From Brevibacillus brevis (lineage in GTDB: Bacteria; Bacillota; Bacilli; Brevibacillales; Brevibacillaceae), in contig NZ_CP134050.1 of NCBI RefSeq assembly GCF_031583145.1, positions 4,391,501-4,455,500 on the forward strand: DNA of 64,000 nt, in the 5' to 3' direction. A program made the position numbers and the translations under genes. Numbering within the stretch: the first letter of the stretch is position 1; every line of letters starts with the position of its first letter. This document shows, one piece after another, positions 41,970 to 50,076 of this stretch. Below the pieces are notes generated by a model, which saw only the letters and a program-made list of their open reading frames with translations, did not search any database and was not told where the DNA came from.

Positions 41970-42738
41970 CCCCACTCTCCTGCGTCTCTTTCCTCGTACG
42001 CCGATACAGAAGATCGAGGCTCTCCTTCAATGTCTCGTACTCGCGGTCCGTCAACTGCTCGATGTCCTGGACATGCCGGATCGCCTGCTTCTTCATCTCG
42101 TCCGTCAGGCGGTCGGAATCGCTCCGGGGCTTGTCGTGAACATCCGTCCAGTGTGCTGCAAAATTGGCGGTCAAAGCCCCCAGCATCCCGATCCCCGTCA
42201 GCATCAGGATCGTGGCCATGATCCGGCCCCCCGGAGTCACCGGTGAAATGTCTCCATAGCCGACGGTCGTGGTCGTGACGATTGACCACCACAGGGCGTC
42301 GCCGAAGCTGTTGATATTGCTGTTGACGCCGTACTCGAGCAGGTAAATCGCCAAAGAGCTCCACAGCATGATCATCGACACGACTCCGAAGACACGCCGG
42401 ATCGATCCCGACTGCACAATGCTCCATAAAAAAGGAGAGGCCCGCAAGATGCGGACGAGCCTGAGGACCCGCATGAAGCGGGCCAGATAAAAGTAATGGT
42501 CCAAAGGAATCATGGCGACGAGATCAAACCAGTTTCGGATGACGAACTTGCGTTTATCCTTCGCCCGCCAAATGCGAATGGCGTACTCGATTACCAGAAA
42601 CAGGATCAATCCCGTATCCACCTTGTTCATCACTTCATCCGTCAGCAGCGGATGGATGGAGAAGTCTGCGGACAGCAAAATCGCATAGGTAATCACGAGC
42701 ATGATGACAAAGATTTCGTACAACACACGCCAAAACAA
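41953..42738 (-). CDS. Voltage-gated-type K+ channel protein
   Basis: The 261-residue protein has six membrane segments. S4 is arginine-rich (FYLARFMRVLRLVRILRASP), and the pore loop holds the selectivity filter TTTTVGYGDISPVTPGGR (TVGYGD). The C-terminus (residues 205-261) is a charged helix. The start is TTG with GGGGAGGA seven bases upstream. It is the last gene of the five-gene ligase operon. It lacks a recognisable TrkA-N domain, so gating by voltage or by a partner protein is likely. Its link with the ATP-grasp ligase is discussed under findings. Confidence 0.92.
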   Translation of the reverse strand: MFWRVLYEIFVIMLVITYAILLSADFSIHPLLTDEVMNKVDTGLILFLVIEYAIRIWRAKDKRKFVIRNWFDLVAMIPLDHYFYLARFMRVLRLVRILRASPFLWSIVQSGSIRRVFGVVSMIMLWSSLAIYLLEYGVNSNINSFGDALWWSIVTTTTVGYGDISPVTPGGRIMATILMLTGIGMLGALTANFAAHWTDVHDKPRSDSDRLTDEMKKQAIRHVQDIEQLTDREYETLKESLDLLYRRTRKETQESGEKEDR

Positions 42739-42781
42739 GAAAATTCCTCCCCGGGCTGCGCATAGCTGCGAAAACAGGCCC

Positions 42782-43219
42782 TTAGTAACTGATGAGCGCC
42801 GCCATCAAGAGACCTGCCGCGATGCTCAAGCGGGAAGCGAAAATGCCGACCGATACGTTTCCATTGGGAATTTCGGACACGACTTTAAAAGGGGTGATCC
42901 ACTCAAACAAATAAAAAACGAGCACCTGGAAAACGATTCCCACGAATCCCCAGACGACGAGATCCCATAAGTTCACGGCATGATACACGGCGGATGCGAG
43001 CACGATCGCAAGGCCGATCACCTTTCCTCCCAAATCGTGCGACGCCGCTTTGGCCGCCGCCATTTTTTTCGGATCGTCGGTTTGCGAACCGTTTTTGATC
43101 AACTCAAACTCCTTATAGGGAGTCGTCATCACAAAAATGTAAATGCCAACAGCCAAAATCGGAATGGTCACGACCAAATACTGCAAAAAGTTTAACAAGT
43201 AACCCCATTGCGAATCCAC
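42782..43219 (-). CDS. DUF350 family membrane protein
   Basis: The 145-residue protein has about four membrane helices: LLNFLQYLVVTIPILAVGIY, KVIGLAIVLASAVYHAVNLW, DLVVWGFVGIVFQVLVFYLF and a C-terminal one around SIAAGLLMAALISY. The DUF350 family (YjfL in E. coli) has no proven function and is often encoded beside GspS-like ligases. I choose GTG 43219 because AAGGAGAGG lies eight bases upstream; a TTG at 43240 is also in frame. It follows the ligase gene by 21 bases. Confidence 0.85.
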   Translation of the reverse strand: MDSQWGYLLNFLQYLVVTIPILAVGIYIFVMTTPYKEFELIKNGSQTDDPKKMAAAKAASHDLGGKVIGLAIVLASAVYHAVNLWDLVVWGFVGIVFQVLVFYLFEWITPFKVVSEIPNGNVSVGIFASRLSIAAGLLMAALISY

Positions 43220-43240
43220 GCCATTTTCCTCTCCTTCCAA

Positions 43241-44458
43241 TTATTCTGCAAGGCCTACCGGCAAAAAGTAGGACATGTTGTTGGTGATGGGACCCCCGAC
43301 ACGGGCCACGATCGCCGAAGCCTGTGCTCCGATCCAGAACGAGCCCCACAGCAGCCGTCCGTCGTAAGGCCCGTTCTCCGTCTTCACCCGGATGTGCGGC
43401 AGCTCCACGCGCTTTTGATAGATCATCGGCTGCTCCCAGTAGCTGTCCTCCTGGTCTTTGTCCACGACGGCGCCCTGTGCGTCAAACAGCACGACTCCCC
43501 CTCCTTCTCTCCCAAAAACCGGCTTGGTGACGTAGTCCGCCATTCCCAGAAACCGATTCTCGAAATAGGTCGGCAGCATGTATGTCTCGATGATGTCGTG
43601 CTCCTCGCTCCCAAAAAACCGGCCCTCCTCATGCAGGCTCCAGATCAAGGCCTGAAGGGCTTTCGTCTGGATGAGAAACGCCGAGGGAGGGTTGATGACG
43701 GCGAGCTTGCGATCCGCGATGAGCGAAAGCACGTGGGCACCCGTCGGATAGCCGTCCTCGTCGCATTCCTCCGCCAGCTTTTCCAGCGCGTGCAAGCGGT
43801 AGAGCACATCCACAGGAAGAAGCTCCACTCCATCCTGGACGTACAGCCGGTCGTTCCATACGCGCAAATTCTCCAGCGCAGCGAAGCGGGCGGCAAGACC
43901 TGACTGCCGCAGCAAATAGCGGGTTGTCCCTTTGTGCTCCGTCGGATAATTCAGCCGCCGGTATGCATCCAGCAGTTCGGCAAAGGCGGACGCGATGTGC
44001 CGCTCCATCCCCTCATTCGGGTCTGCATATCCGTAAAACCGGCAGGCGCGCCCGTTTGCGTAGAACGCCTCCACAATGCCGGTCGGCGTGTCGCTGTTGC
44101 ATTCCAGCATCTTCAGTCCATCTGCGGTCTGGGCAAAATCAAATCGCGCCACAGCCGTCGGCATCGACCGGGAGACAACTGTTCGCACGGTTCGCAACGC
44201 CTGCTGCGGCACACCCAGCTCGCGAAGGAGCGGTTCATCAGCTCGCTCCAGCACCGGTACGACTTTCCCATAAATGCGGCCCAATCTTTCCGTCGCAGCC
44301 GCCAGCTCCTCCCGCAACGAGCGAGAAATGAGGTGGATGTCAGCCAACGCATACTCTTCCTCGTACATGCGATCCCACGTAAACACTCCTTCCTCGCGCA
44401 TAGGACCGTACAACCGCTCTCGAATGGCAGCCTGTGTATGTTCTCCCATCCCTTTCAC
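43241..44458 (-). CDS. Glutathionylspermidine-synthase-like ATP-grasp ligase
   Basis: The 405-residue protein matches the GSP_synth family. It begins GEHTQAAIRERLYGPMREEG and has MLECNSDTPTGIVEAFYANG, the ATP-grasp region KPVFGREGGGVVLFDAQGAV, and the ending GPYDGRLLWGSFWIGAQASA with SAIVARVGGPITNNMSYFLP. Such ligases join an amine or peptide to a carboxylate. Here the enzyme lacks the amidase domain of E. coli Gss, like YgiC/YjfC. The GTG start overlaps the lipoprotein stop as GTGA, so the two are translationally coupled. The substrate is unknown, and the coupled Gly/Ser-rich lipoprotein is a candidate. Confidence 0.9.
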   Translation of the reverse strand: MKGMGEHTQAAIRERLYGPMREEGVFTWDRMYEEEYALADIHLISRSLREELAAATERLGRIYGKVVPVLERADEPLLRELGVPQQALRTVRTVVSRSMPTAVARFDFAQTADGLKMLECNSDTPTGIVEAFYANGRACRFYGYADPNEGMERHIASAFAELLDAYRRLNYPTEHKGTTRYLLRQSGLAARFAALENLRVWNDRLYVQDGVELLPVDVLYRLHALEKLAEECDEDGYPTGAHVLSLIADRKLAVINPPSAFLIQTKALQALIWSLHEEGRFFGSEEHDIIETYMLPTYFENRFLGMADYVTKPVFGREGGGVVLFDAQGAVVDKDQEDSYWEQPMIYQKRVELPHIRVKTENGPYDGRLLWGSFWIGAQASAIVARVGGPITNNMSYFLPVGLAE

Positions 44459-44736
44459 CCCGAACTCGATCCAGAGCTTCCGATGCCGCCCTTGGAACCG
44501 CCGGAATAAAAGCCGGAGCTCCCGCTGCTCACCCCTGTGGAGCTGCCCTTCTTGCTCCCGCTCGAGTGGATGTACGTGGATGAGCTTCCGTGCGATCCGC
44601 TGCTTCCGCCGTCATCGCAGTAGCCATCGTTGTCACCATCGTAGCAATCGTCGTCATAGTCTGACGAACAACCGCTGACTGTCAATGCGGCAGCCACGAA
44701 CAGCCCGACCATCATGGCCGTCTTGGTTTGCGCCAT
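44455..44736 (-). CDS. Small Gly/Ser-rich lipoprotein with an Asp-rich DxDxDG loop
   Basis: The 93-residue protein has a lipoprotein signal peptide (MAQTKTAMMVGLFVAAALTV, then SGC, lipidated Cys 23). The following DDDCYDGDNDGYCDDGG resembles the calcium-binding core of Excalibur-type loops (DxDxDGxxC). The remaining 45 residues are almost only Gly and Ser with Lys, ending GGIGSSGSSSG. GGGGGAAG precedes the ATG. It resembles the Gly/Ser-tailed lipoproteins (YgiB/DUF1190-like) coded next to GspS-like ligases elsewhere, though direct homology is not evident. Confidence 0.85.
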   Translation of the reverse strand: MAQTKTAMMVGLFVAAALTVSGCSSDYDDDCYDGDNDGYCDDGGSSGSHGSSSTYIHSSGSKKGSSTGVSSGSSGFYSGGSKGGIGSSGSSSG

Positions 44737-44747
44737 GTTTCTTCCCC

Positions 44748-45203
44748 CTACCCTGCAGGCTTCGCGTAATATACATACACGCGCCTGTCTTCATCTACTT
44801 CCGCCGATGTCTTCTCCCATTCGCGCCCGTCGTGCATCAGGTAATCGCTTTGCAGGTACAATAAGGCATCGTCGTCATCTTTCAAAGAAAACGTATGGAC
44901 GAGCGGGTAGACCATTGTGCCTTCCCTGTATTCCCGAAGTTCGATCTGAATGCTCCCCCAGCGTGCAGTGGCTCCGTGGGTGTAGTCCACTGCCTGCTCC
45001 TCATGGGAGCGCTTGACGTATACGACAAAGCAGCCGGGCTCGACTGCGCACGACGTCTTCTCATAGACGACGTGGCCTTTGACGAGATAGTCGCAGGCAA
45101 ATCGCAGGGAAACCTCGTCCTTGTCGATACGATCGTAGTAAAACAGAACCGGATAGCCGTTCGCTTCGTCCAGCAGCCGGTATTCCAGTCGTGGCATTTT
45201 CAT
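44748..45203 (-). CDS. Hypothetical protein leading the ligase/K+ channel operon
   Basis: The 151-residue soluble protein starts KMPRLEYRLLDEANGYPVLF and is beta-rich, with aromatic and acidic residues (YYDRIDKDEVSLRFACDYLV, HTFSLKDDDDALLYLQSDYL). I do not recognise the family. Either ATG 45203 or ATG 45197 may be used, since GAGGG lies directly upstream of the first. It precedes the lipoprotein gene by 11 bases and is the first gene of the operon, so it may act in the same process. A dyad lies 13 bases upstream of the start. Confidence 0.75.
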   Translation of the reverse strand: MKMPRLEYRLLDEANGYPVLFYYDRIDKDEVSLRFACDYLVKGHVVYEKTSCAVEPGCFVVYVKRSHEEQAVDYTHGATARWGSIQIELREYREGTMVYPLVHTFSLKDDDDALLYLQSDYLMHDGREWEKTSAEVDEDRRVYVYYAKPAG

Positions 45204-45215
45204 CCCTCAGCTTTC

Positions 45216-45237
45216 TATCATATCGAATGAAATGATA
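45216..45237. promoter_or_regulatory. Dyad upstream of the ligase/K+ channel operon
   Basis: TATCAT (45216-45221) and ATGATA (45232-45237) are inverted repeats with a ten-base spacer containing further partial symmetry. It overlaps the expected -10 region (TATGAT on the minus strand), so it may be an operator or simply part of the promoter. Confidence 0.35.
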
Positions 45238-45273
45238 TACGGATCAGGAAACAATTGGTTTCCCGGCTGACGA

Positions 45274-45309
45274 CAAAAACCGGCAGCCATCGGAAGTCCT
45301 CGCTGCCGG
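45274..45309 (-). terminator. Terminator after the inositol-monophosphatase gene
   Basis: CCGGCAGC (45280-45287) and GCTGCCGG (45302-45309) form a perfect stem, followed on the minus strand by TTTTTGTC. It lies 29 bases after the stop. Confidence 0.85.
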
Positions 45310-45337
45310 CGAAAGATCGTAGCCGTCTGTCGTACCG

Positions 45338-46123
45338 TTACTCCCTGATCAGACCGCGAATGGTCTCGTGCAGGCGCCCGTTGCTTACCAAAAGGGAGCG
45401 ATTCTTGTCCTGCTCAAACGGCTCGTGGCGATACGGTGTGCCTTCCCAGTCCGTCACCGCAGCCCCAGCTTCCTGCGCGATCACGATCCCTGCCGCGACG
45501 TCCATAATCCCCGAGCGCTGCATGACGATGTAGTCCAGCCAGCCATTGGCGAGCAGGCACCAGTCCAAAGCAGGGGCCACATTTCTCAAGAGTCGCTTGG
45601 TCCTAAGAACGAACGGGCGCGTAAAATCAAGCTCCTGCTCCTTCGTGACGGAGTTTCGGCCGCGTATGTAGGTGCCCACCGCCCTCGTCTCGTCGGTGCG
45701 ATCGTTGACCGACAGACGCTTGCCGTTCAAATAAGCCCCTTTTCCTTTTTCCGCCCAGAACATCTGGCCCGCTACCGGGTTGTAAACCACGCCCAGCACC
45801 AGATCTCCTTTATGCTGCAGGGCAATAGAAACGGAGAAGTACGGATACCCGATAAAGTAGTTGTTGGTCCCGTCGAGCGGATCCACAATCCATAAATACT
45901 CTTCGTCGCGGGATACCATGCCCACCTCTTCGGAAAAGATGGTATGAGTCGGAAAGTGGCGGTGAAGCACCTCGATGATCCGCCGTTCGCTCTCCTTGTC
46001 TTCCGGCAGCTTCACGTCATTGTGCAGTTCTTCGTCGGGCACGAGCTGCTCCAGGAAGCGCTCCTTCAAATAAGCTCCCGCGATGTGCGCCGCCTCTTTG
46101 GCAACCTCCAGCATTGATTCCAT
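45338..46123 (-). CDS. Inositol-monophosphatase family phosphatase
   Basis: The 261-residue protein has the family motifs for metal and phosphate binding: FSEEVGMVSRDEEYLWIVDP with LDGTNNY (WIVDPLDGTNNY, near residue 82) and the C-terminal SGIMDVAAGIVIAQEAGAAV with TDWEG. Such enzymes hydrolyse inositol-1-phosphate, sugar phosphates, NADP or PAP. A PAP-phosphatase role would fit the nearby sulfate genes but is not shown by the sequence. AAGGAG precedes a double start (46123 and the better spaced 46114). It is divergent from the following hypothetical gene. Confidence 0.92.
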   Translation of the reverse strand: MESMLEVAKEAAHIAGAYLKERFLEQLVPDEELHNDVKLPEDKESERRIIEVLHRHFPTHTIFSEEVGMVSRDEEYLWIVDPLDGTNNYFIGYPYFSVSIALQHKGDLVLGVVYNPVAGQMFWAEKGKGAYLNGKRLSVNDRTDETRAVGTYIRGRNSVTKEQELDFTRPFVLRTKRLLRNVAPALDWCLLANGWLDYIVMQRSGIMDVAAGIVIAQEAGAAVTDWEGTPYRHEPFEQDKNRSLLVSNGRLHETIRGLIRE

Positions 46124-46229
46124 CTCCTTCTTTTCACTTCAGTACCATTGTTTTCACTTGCGCGATTGTCCGCATCATCACTATGATAGAGAGACACCCG
46201 ATCCGGCTTGAAGATAGGAGGGGATACCC

Positions 46230-46607
46230 ATGAACAGCGATTTTATCCGCCTGAAAAACATGGAAGGCGAATTGAAATTTTCCCAGATGAACCATAGCCT
46301 CGGCTGCTCGGTTACGAGCAAAGAGCTCGTTTTTTTCAAACCGCATATGACGTACCATCTGTTTCTGCACGACATTGTCAGCATGGTTCCGATCAAACTG
46401 GACACAGCCCCGGTATCGTTTCGCTACAAGAGTGAGACGATACATTCCACCTTTGGTTCCGATTACTACAAACTGGTCGTCAAATGGGCCCGAGTTGTTT
46501 CCCGTTCCGGGATCGTTGAAAAAGAAAACATGGAGTTCATCGTTCCGCTCTCCCCGAAAGTCCTGTCCTACATCTCCCAGTACAGCGGGCTCGTCTCCAT
46601 CAAGTGA
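46230..46607 (+). CDS. Hypothetical protein, 125 residues
   Basis: I do not recognise this family. The protein starts MNSDFIRLKNMEGELKFSQM and is predicted to be soluble and beta-rich (HSLGCSVTSKELVFFKPHMT, DYYKLVVKWARVVSRSGIVE), ending SYISQYSGLVSIK. A perfect-looking AGGAGGGG lies eight bases upstream of the ATG, so it is probably well translated. It is a single plus-strand gene between minus-strand neighbours, followed by its own terminator. Confidence 0.75.
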   Translation: MNSDFIRLKNMEGELKFSQMNHSLGCSVTSKELVFFKPHMTYHLFLHDIVSMVPIKLDTAPVSFRYKSETIHSTFGSDYYKLVVKWARVVSRSGIVEKENMEFIVPLSPKVLSYISQYSGLVSIK

Positions 46608-46671
46608 CCGCGTTTCGATTTTCAATAGAGGGCTGCGGTACTTTCCAGACGCTCCATTTTCCATGCAAAAG

Positions 46672-46706
46672 CCTCTTGCACACCGCTAGTCGTGCGAGAG
46701 GTTTTT
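46672..46706 (+). terminator. Terminator after the 125-residue hypothetical gene
   Basis: CCTCTTGCAC (46672-46681) and GTGCGAGAGG (46692-46701) pair with one mismatch and are followed by TTTTT on the plus strand. Confidence 0.85.
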
Positions 46707-46774
46707 CGCTTTTGACGAGTCTCTTACGTCCGTTTGTTCCAGCAGTCTTCCTGCGGTGTGATGGCAATTCCTTC

Positions 46775-47245
46775 TTACCGTTTGAGCACGATGAACGTCC
46801 CGGTTCCATGGGCCACCCGCTTGCCCCTGTCGTCGTACACCGTGCTTTCCATGACGACCAGCGTCTGACCGCGGTGGAGGTACGTAGCTTCCGCAACCAG
46901 CCTCTCCCCCTTGCCCGGCCGGAGGTAATTGATTTTCAGCTCCGTCGTGACGGCGTACTCTTCCGGCGGCAACGATCGGTTGATCAGCGAGCCCATCGCC
47001 GAGTCGATAATCGTCGCCAGTATTCCTCCGTGTACCGCACCTCCCGAATTGTGCATGAACACCGTGAGCGGGATATCGAAGCGATACGTCCTCTCGTCGA
47101 CAAACTCTCCGTTCAGTCCGAGGAAGCCCGACAAAAAGGCTTTGCCCCGCTCTCGTCTGTGCCGAATGGCGGAAAGGGCGAGGGCCAATATTTGCTGTTC
47201 CTCTTCGCTGCCTTCCTCGACTATATTTTTTAATTCCTCTATCAT
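46775..47245 (-). CDS. PaaI-like hotdog-fold thioesterase
   Basis: The 156-residue protein starts MIEELKNIVEEGSEEEQQIL at ATG 47245, with TGGAG eight bases upstream. The hotdog core reads FMHNSGGAVHGGILATIIDS with AMGSLINRSLPPEE, where HGG is the PaaI-type active-site signature, followed by ELKINYLRPGKGERLVAEAT and DDRGKRVAHGTGTFIVLKR. Such enzymes hydrolyse acyl- or aryl-CoA thioesters; the substrate is not evident. It is divergent from ilvD, with a 16-bp dyad between them. Confidence 0.9.
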   Translation of the reverse strand: MIEELKNIVEEGSEEEQQILALALSAIRHRRERGKAFLSGFLGLNGEFVDERTYRFDIPLTVFMHNSGGAVHGGILATIIDSAMGSLINRSLPPEEYAVTTELKINYLRPGKGERLVAEATYLHRGQTLVVMESTVYDDRGKRVAHGTGTFIVLKR

Positions 47246-47360
47246 TTCGTTCACTCCAGCGTAAAATATACTCAATTCCCTTATTGTAGCCCAAATGCCG
47301 CGCGATTGCTATTCTTCCCCGGCTTATCACCGTCGTAAGTGACTCCATGAAAGGGCTTCC

Positions 47361-47376
47361 CTGAACAAATGTTCAG
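47361..47376. promoter_or_regulatory. Perfect 7-2-7 dyad between the thioesterase gene and ilvD
   Basis: CTGAACAAATGTTCAG reads CTGAACA-AA-TGTTCAG, a perfect inverted repeat. GAAC-N4-GTTC matches the core of Gram-positive LexA boxes, but the flanking bases fit a TetR-type operator as well. It lies 116 bases from one start and 89 from the other. Confidence 0.55.
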
Positions 47377-47464
47377 ACTTTTACGGTTGTTTCTATTTAT
47401 AAAAATTGATAAGATAGTGCAAAACAAAAGACAGGCACCATCTATAGGAAGGGAGATTTTTCAA

Positions 47465-49141
47465 TTGGCTAGACAACGCAGCGATATGATCAAAAAAGGC
47501 TTTGACCGCGCTCCGCACCGCAGCTTGCTGCGCGCAGCGGGCGTGAAGGACGAGGATTTCGACAAACCGTTCATCGCGATCTGTAACTCTTACATCGACA
47601 TCATTCCTGGCCACGTGCATTTGCAGGAATTCGGAAAAATCGTAAAAGAAGCCGTACGGGCGGCAGGCATGGTGCCGTTCGAATTCAATACCATCGGCGT
47701 AGACGACGGGATCGCCATGGGCCACATCGGGATGCGCTACTCGCTCCCTAGCCGCGAGCTCATCGCAGACAGCCTGGAGACCGTAGTCGCCGCTCACTGG
47801 TTCGACGGTATGATTTGCATCCCGAACTGTGACAAAATCACTCCCGGTATGATCATGGGAGCGCTCCGCGTGAACATTCCGACCGTTTTCGTCACCGGCG
47901 GTCCGATGAAAGCCGGGAAAACCAGCGATGGCCGCTCCATTTCGCTCTCTTCCGTCTTTGAAGGCGTAGGCGCTCACCAGGCAGGCCTGATCGACGACAA
48001 GCAGCTGGCCGAGCTGGAGCAATTCGGCTGTCCTTCCTGCGGGTCCTGTTCCGGCATGTTCACCGCCAACTCGATGAACTGCCTCCTGGAAGCGATCGGC
48101 CTCGCTCTCCCGGGGAACGGTACCGTTCTCGCTGTCGCTCCGGAGCGCAAGGAGCTGGTCAAGTCTTCCGCCGAGAAGCTGAAATATTTGATCGAGCAAG
48201 ACATCAAGCCTCGCGACATCGTCACCCTGGAAGCGATCGACGACGCATTCGCACTGGACATGGCAATGGGCGGCTCCACGAACACCGTCCTGCACACGCT
48301 GGCGATCGCTCAGGAAGCGGGCATCGATTACCCAATCGAACGCATCAACGAAGTGGCGAAGCGCGTTCCTCATATTTGCAAGCTGGCTCCGTCTTCCGAT
48401 TACCATATCGAGGACTGCCATGAAGCCGGCGGTGTCTCCGCCGTATTGAAGGAAATCTCCAGAAAGCCCGGCGCGATCCATCCAGACCGCATCACGGTCA
48501 CCGGCAAGACGCTGGCGGAAAACATCGCGGGCGCCGAGATCAAAAACGATCGGGTCATCCGCCGTCTGGAAGATCCATACAGCCAGTCCGGCGGCTTGTC
48601 AGTCCTCTTTGGAAACCTGGCCGAGCAAGGCTCGATCATCAAAACGGGCGGGGTCGATCCGTCGATCACTCGCCACGAAGGTCCTGCGATCTGCTTCGAC
48701 TCCCAGGATGAAGCTCTGGCTGGCATCGCTTCCGGCAAAATCAAGCCGGGCCACGTCGTCGTCATCCGTTACGAAGGGCCAAAAGGCGGTCCGGGCATGC
48801 CGGAAATGCTCGCCCCGACTTCGCAAATCGTCGGGATGGGACTCGGCAAAGAAGTCGCTCTCGTCACGGATGGACGCTTCTCCGGTGCTTCCCGCGGCAT
48901 CAGCATCGGCCACGTATCTCCGGAAGCAGCCGAGGGCGGACCGATCGCCTTTATCCAGGACGGCGACATCATCTCCATCGACCTGGAAGAGCGCTCGATC
49001 CAGCTGCTTGTGGATGAAGCCGAGCTGGCTCGCCGCGCAGAGAACTGGAAGGGCTTCGAGCCGAAAGTGAAATCCGGCTACCTGGCCCGCTACTCCAAGC
49101 TGGTGACCAACGCCAGCACGGGTGCCATGTTGAAAATTTAA
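47465..49141 (+). CDS. ilvD: Dihydroxy-acid dehydratase
   Basis: The 558-residue enzyme dehydrates 2,3-dihydroxy-isovalerate and -methylvalerate in valine, isoleucine and leucine synthesis. The iron-sulfur cysteines appear in [27 protein letters not shown] and [40 protein letters not shown] and [20 protein letters not shown] are family motifs. I choose TTG 47465 ([11 protein letters not shown]) with GGAAGGGAG nine bases upstream, which gives the usual length. The upstream in-frame extension to 47369 is not conserved in style. It stands alone, apart from any other ilv gene here. Confidence 0.96.
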   Translation: MARQRSDMIKKGFDRAPHRSLLRAAGVKDEDFDKPFIAICNSYIDIIPGHVHLQEFGKIVKEAVRAAGMVPFEFNTIGVDDGIAMGHIGMRYSLPSRELIADSLETVVAAHWFDGMICIPNCDKITPGMIMGALRVNIPTVFVTGGPMKAGKTSDGRSISLSSVFEGVGAHQAGLIDDKQLAELEQFGCPSCGSCSGMFTANSMNCLLEAIGLALPGNGTVLAVAPERKELVKSSAEKLKYLIEQDIKPRDIVTLEAIDDAFALDMAMGGSTNTVLHTLAIAQEAGIDYPIERINEVAKRVPHICKLAPSSDYHIEDCHEAGGVSAVLKEISRKPGAIHPDRITVTGKTLAENIAGAEIKNDRVIRRLEDPYSQSGGLSVLFGNLAEQGSIIKTGGVDPSITRHEGPAICFDSQDEALAGIASGKIKPGHVVVIRYEGPKGGPGMPEMLAPTSQIVGMGLGKEVALVTDGRFSGASRGISIGHVSPEAAEGGPIAFIQDGDIISIDLEERSIQLLVDEAELARRAENWKGFEPKVKSGYLARYSKLVTNASTGAMLKI

Positions 49142-49201
49142 GAAACAGCAAATCCCTTTCGTGAAGATATCACTCGGATCGACCTTTACTTGCTGAAAGC
49201 A

Positions 49202-49252
49202 AAAATGGATAGAGCGCTTCAGAGACATTCTCGGGCGCCCTATCCATTTTTT
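49202..49252 (+). terminator. Terminator after ilvD
   Basis: ATGGATAG (49205-49212) pairs with CTATCCAT (49240-49247), with an added GCGC/GCGC contact inside, and TTTTTT follows on the plus strand. Confidence 0.82.
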
Positions 49253-49255
49253 GCT

Positions 49256-49502
49256 GTTTCATTCCCATCCGCTCCAAACCGATCGAGATCTGGGCAGAGG
49301 AAGCCCACCTCTTGGAGCCGGAGCTGAGGATGGCGGCGAAACGACATCCATGTCCTGTACATTTACGAGATGATGCAAGCCCATCGTGACACATTGGAAC
49401 AGACATGCGGACCCGCTCTGGGTGCTGCAAGCTCGACAGGCCGTTACCAATCTGATCGGATGGCTGCCTGCTGTTCCTGAAGGGACCTTCAGTCGCTATT
49501 GA
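49256..49502 (+). pseudogene. Frameshifted coding remnant
   Basis: Three frames in turn give protein-like peptides on the plus strand. First comes FIPIRSKPIEIWAEEAHLLE with PELRMAAKRH, then DIHVLYIYEMMQAHRDTLEQ, then WNRHADPLWVLQARQAVTNL with IGWLPAVPEGTFSRY ending at TGA 49500-49502. Two frame changes, no start codon and a terminator directly upstream mark it as a decayed gene. I cannot name the parent family. Confidence 0.45.
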
Positions 49503-49520
49503 GTTATGGTACGAAACGAA

Positions 49521-49673
49521 CTATTCTTCTTCCCTGTCTTCATTGTTTTCCGTATCCGTAGATGCCTGGGCAGTTTGCTCCAATGCCTCCCCCTTTTCCG
49601 AGAGGGAGTAGCCGTGCATGTTGCTTCCGTGGTACCCCATATCGGGTTTTTCATTTGTTGGGCGATCAGTCAT
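49521..49673 (-). CDS. Small hydrophilic protein, 50 residues
   Basis: The frame starts at ATG 49673 and gives MTDRPTNEKPDMGYHGSNMH followed by an acidic tail rich in Glu, Asp, Thr and Asn (ENNEDREEE). GGGGGTG lies six bases upstream. The start overlaps the end of the preceding 63-residue gene by eight bases, so the two are coupled. I do not recognise the family; spore-associated small proteins of Bacilli often look like this, but that is inference. Confidence 0.6.
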   Translation of the reverse strand: MTDRPTNEKPDMGYHGSNMHGYSLSEKGEALEQTAQASTDTENNEDREEE

Positions 49674-49857
49674 TTGCTTCACCCCCATCTTGTCTCGCAG
49701 GCCGGGAATCTTGCTGCACATAGGGGTTGTCGACTGCGTTCGGATCTTTGTCCAGATTGGTTCGTATCCCGATGATCGGGCCGGTTGGGGGCTGAGCAAT
49801 CAATCTGTCATCCAGCTGTTTGAAATCAGGCAGGTCGTTTTCCTGACGGTCATCCAT
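49666..49857 (-). CDS. Small hydrophilic protein, 63 residues
   Basis: The protein starts MDDRQENDLPDFKQLDDRLI and continues AQPPTGPIIGIRTNLDKDPN, ending with a Gln/Asp/Arg-rich tail. AAAAGGAGG lies eight bases upstream of ATG 49857, a strong ribosome site that supports real translation. It is disordered-looking and has no membrane segment. It is transcribed with the overlapping 50-residue gene. Confidence 0.65.
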   Translation of the reverse strand: MDDRQENDLPDFKQLDDRLIAQPPTGPIIGIRTNLDKDPNAVDNPYVQQDSRPARQDGGEAND

Positions 49858-49970
49858 GCGCCTCTCCTCCTTTTCGGGTTAGTATGTCCACAACCTTCCC
49901 GGGAATTTCCTCTACATGGAAAGAGAAAAGCTTCATGAACCGTGTTGGGCAACAGACCCGTAGTCTGGTT

Positions 49971-50007
49971 AAAAAAGAAGCCGTTCTCCTATGAGGAGAC
50001 GGCTGAA
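49971..50007 (-). terminator. Terminator after the FAH/cyclase catabolic operon
   Basis: AGCCGTTCTCCT and AGGAGACGGCT pair around an AT-containing four-base loop with one bulged base (about 49,979-50,004). The minus strand continues CTTCTTTTTTAA. The operon's last gene stops at 50,077. Confidence 0.75.
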
Positions 50008-50076
50008 AAGCTGCACCGCCAATTTCCAGGGACTGAAAGGGATGAACCAGACGGTAACCCTGCGTTTTTCTGCGCT

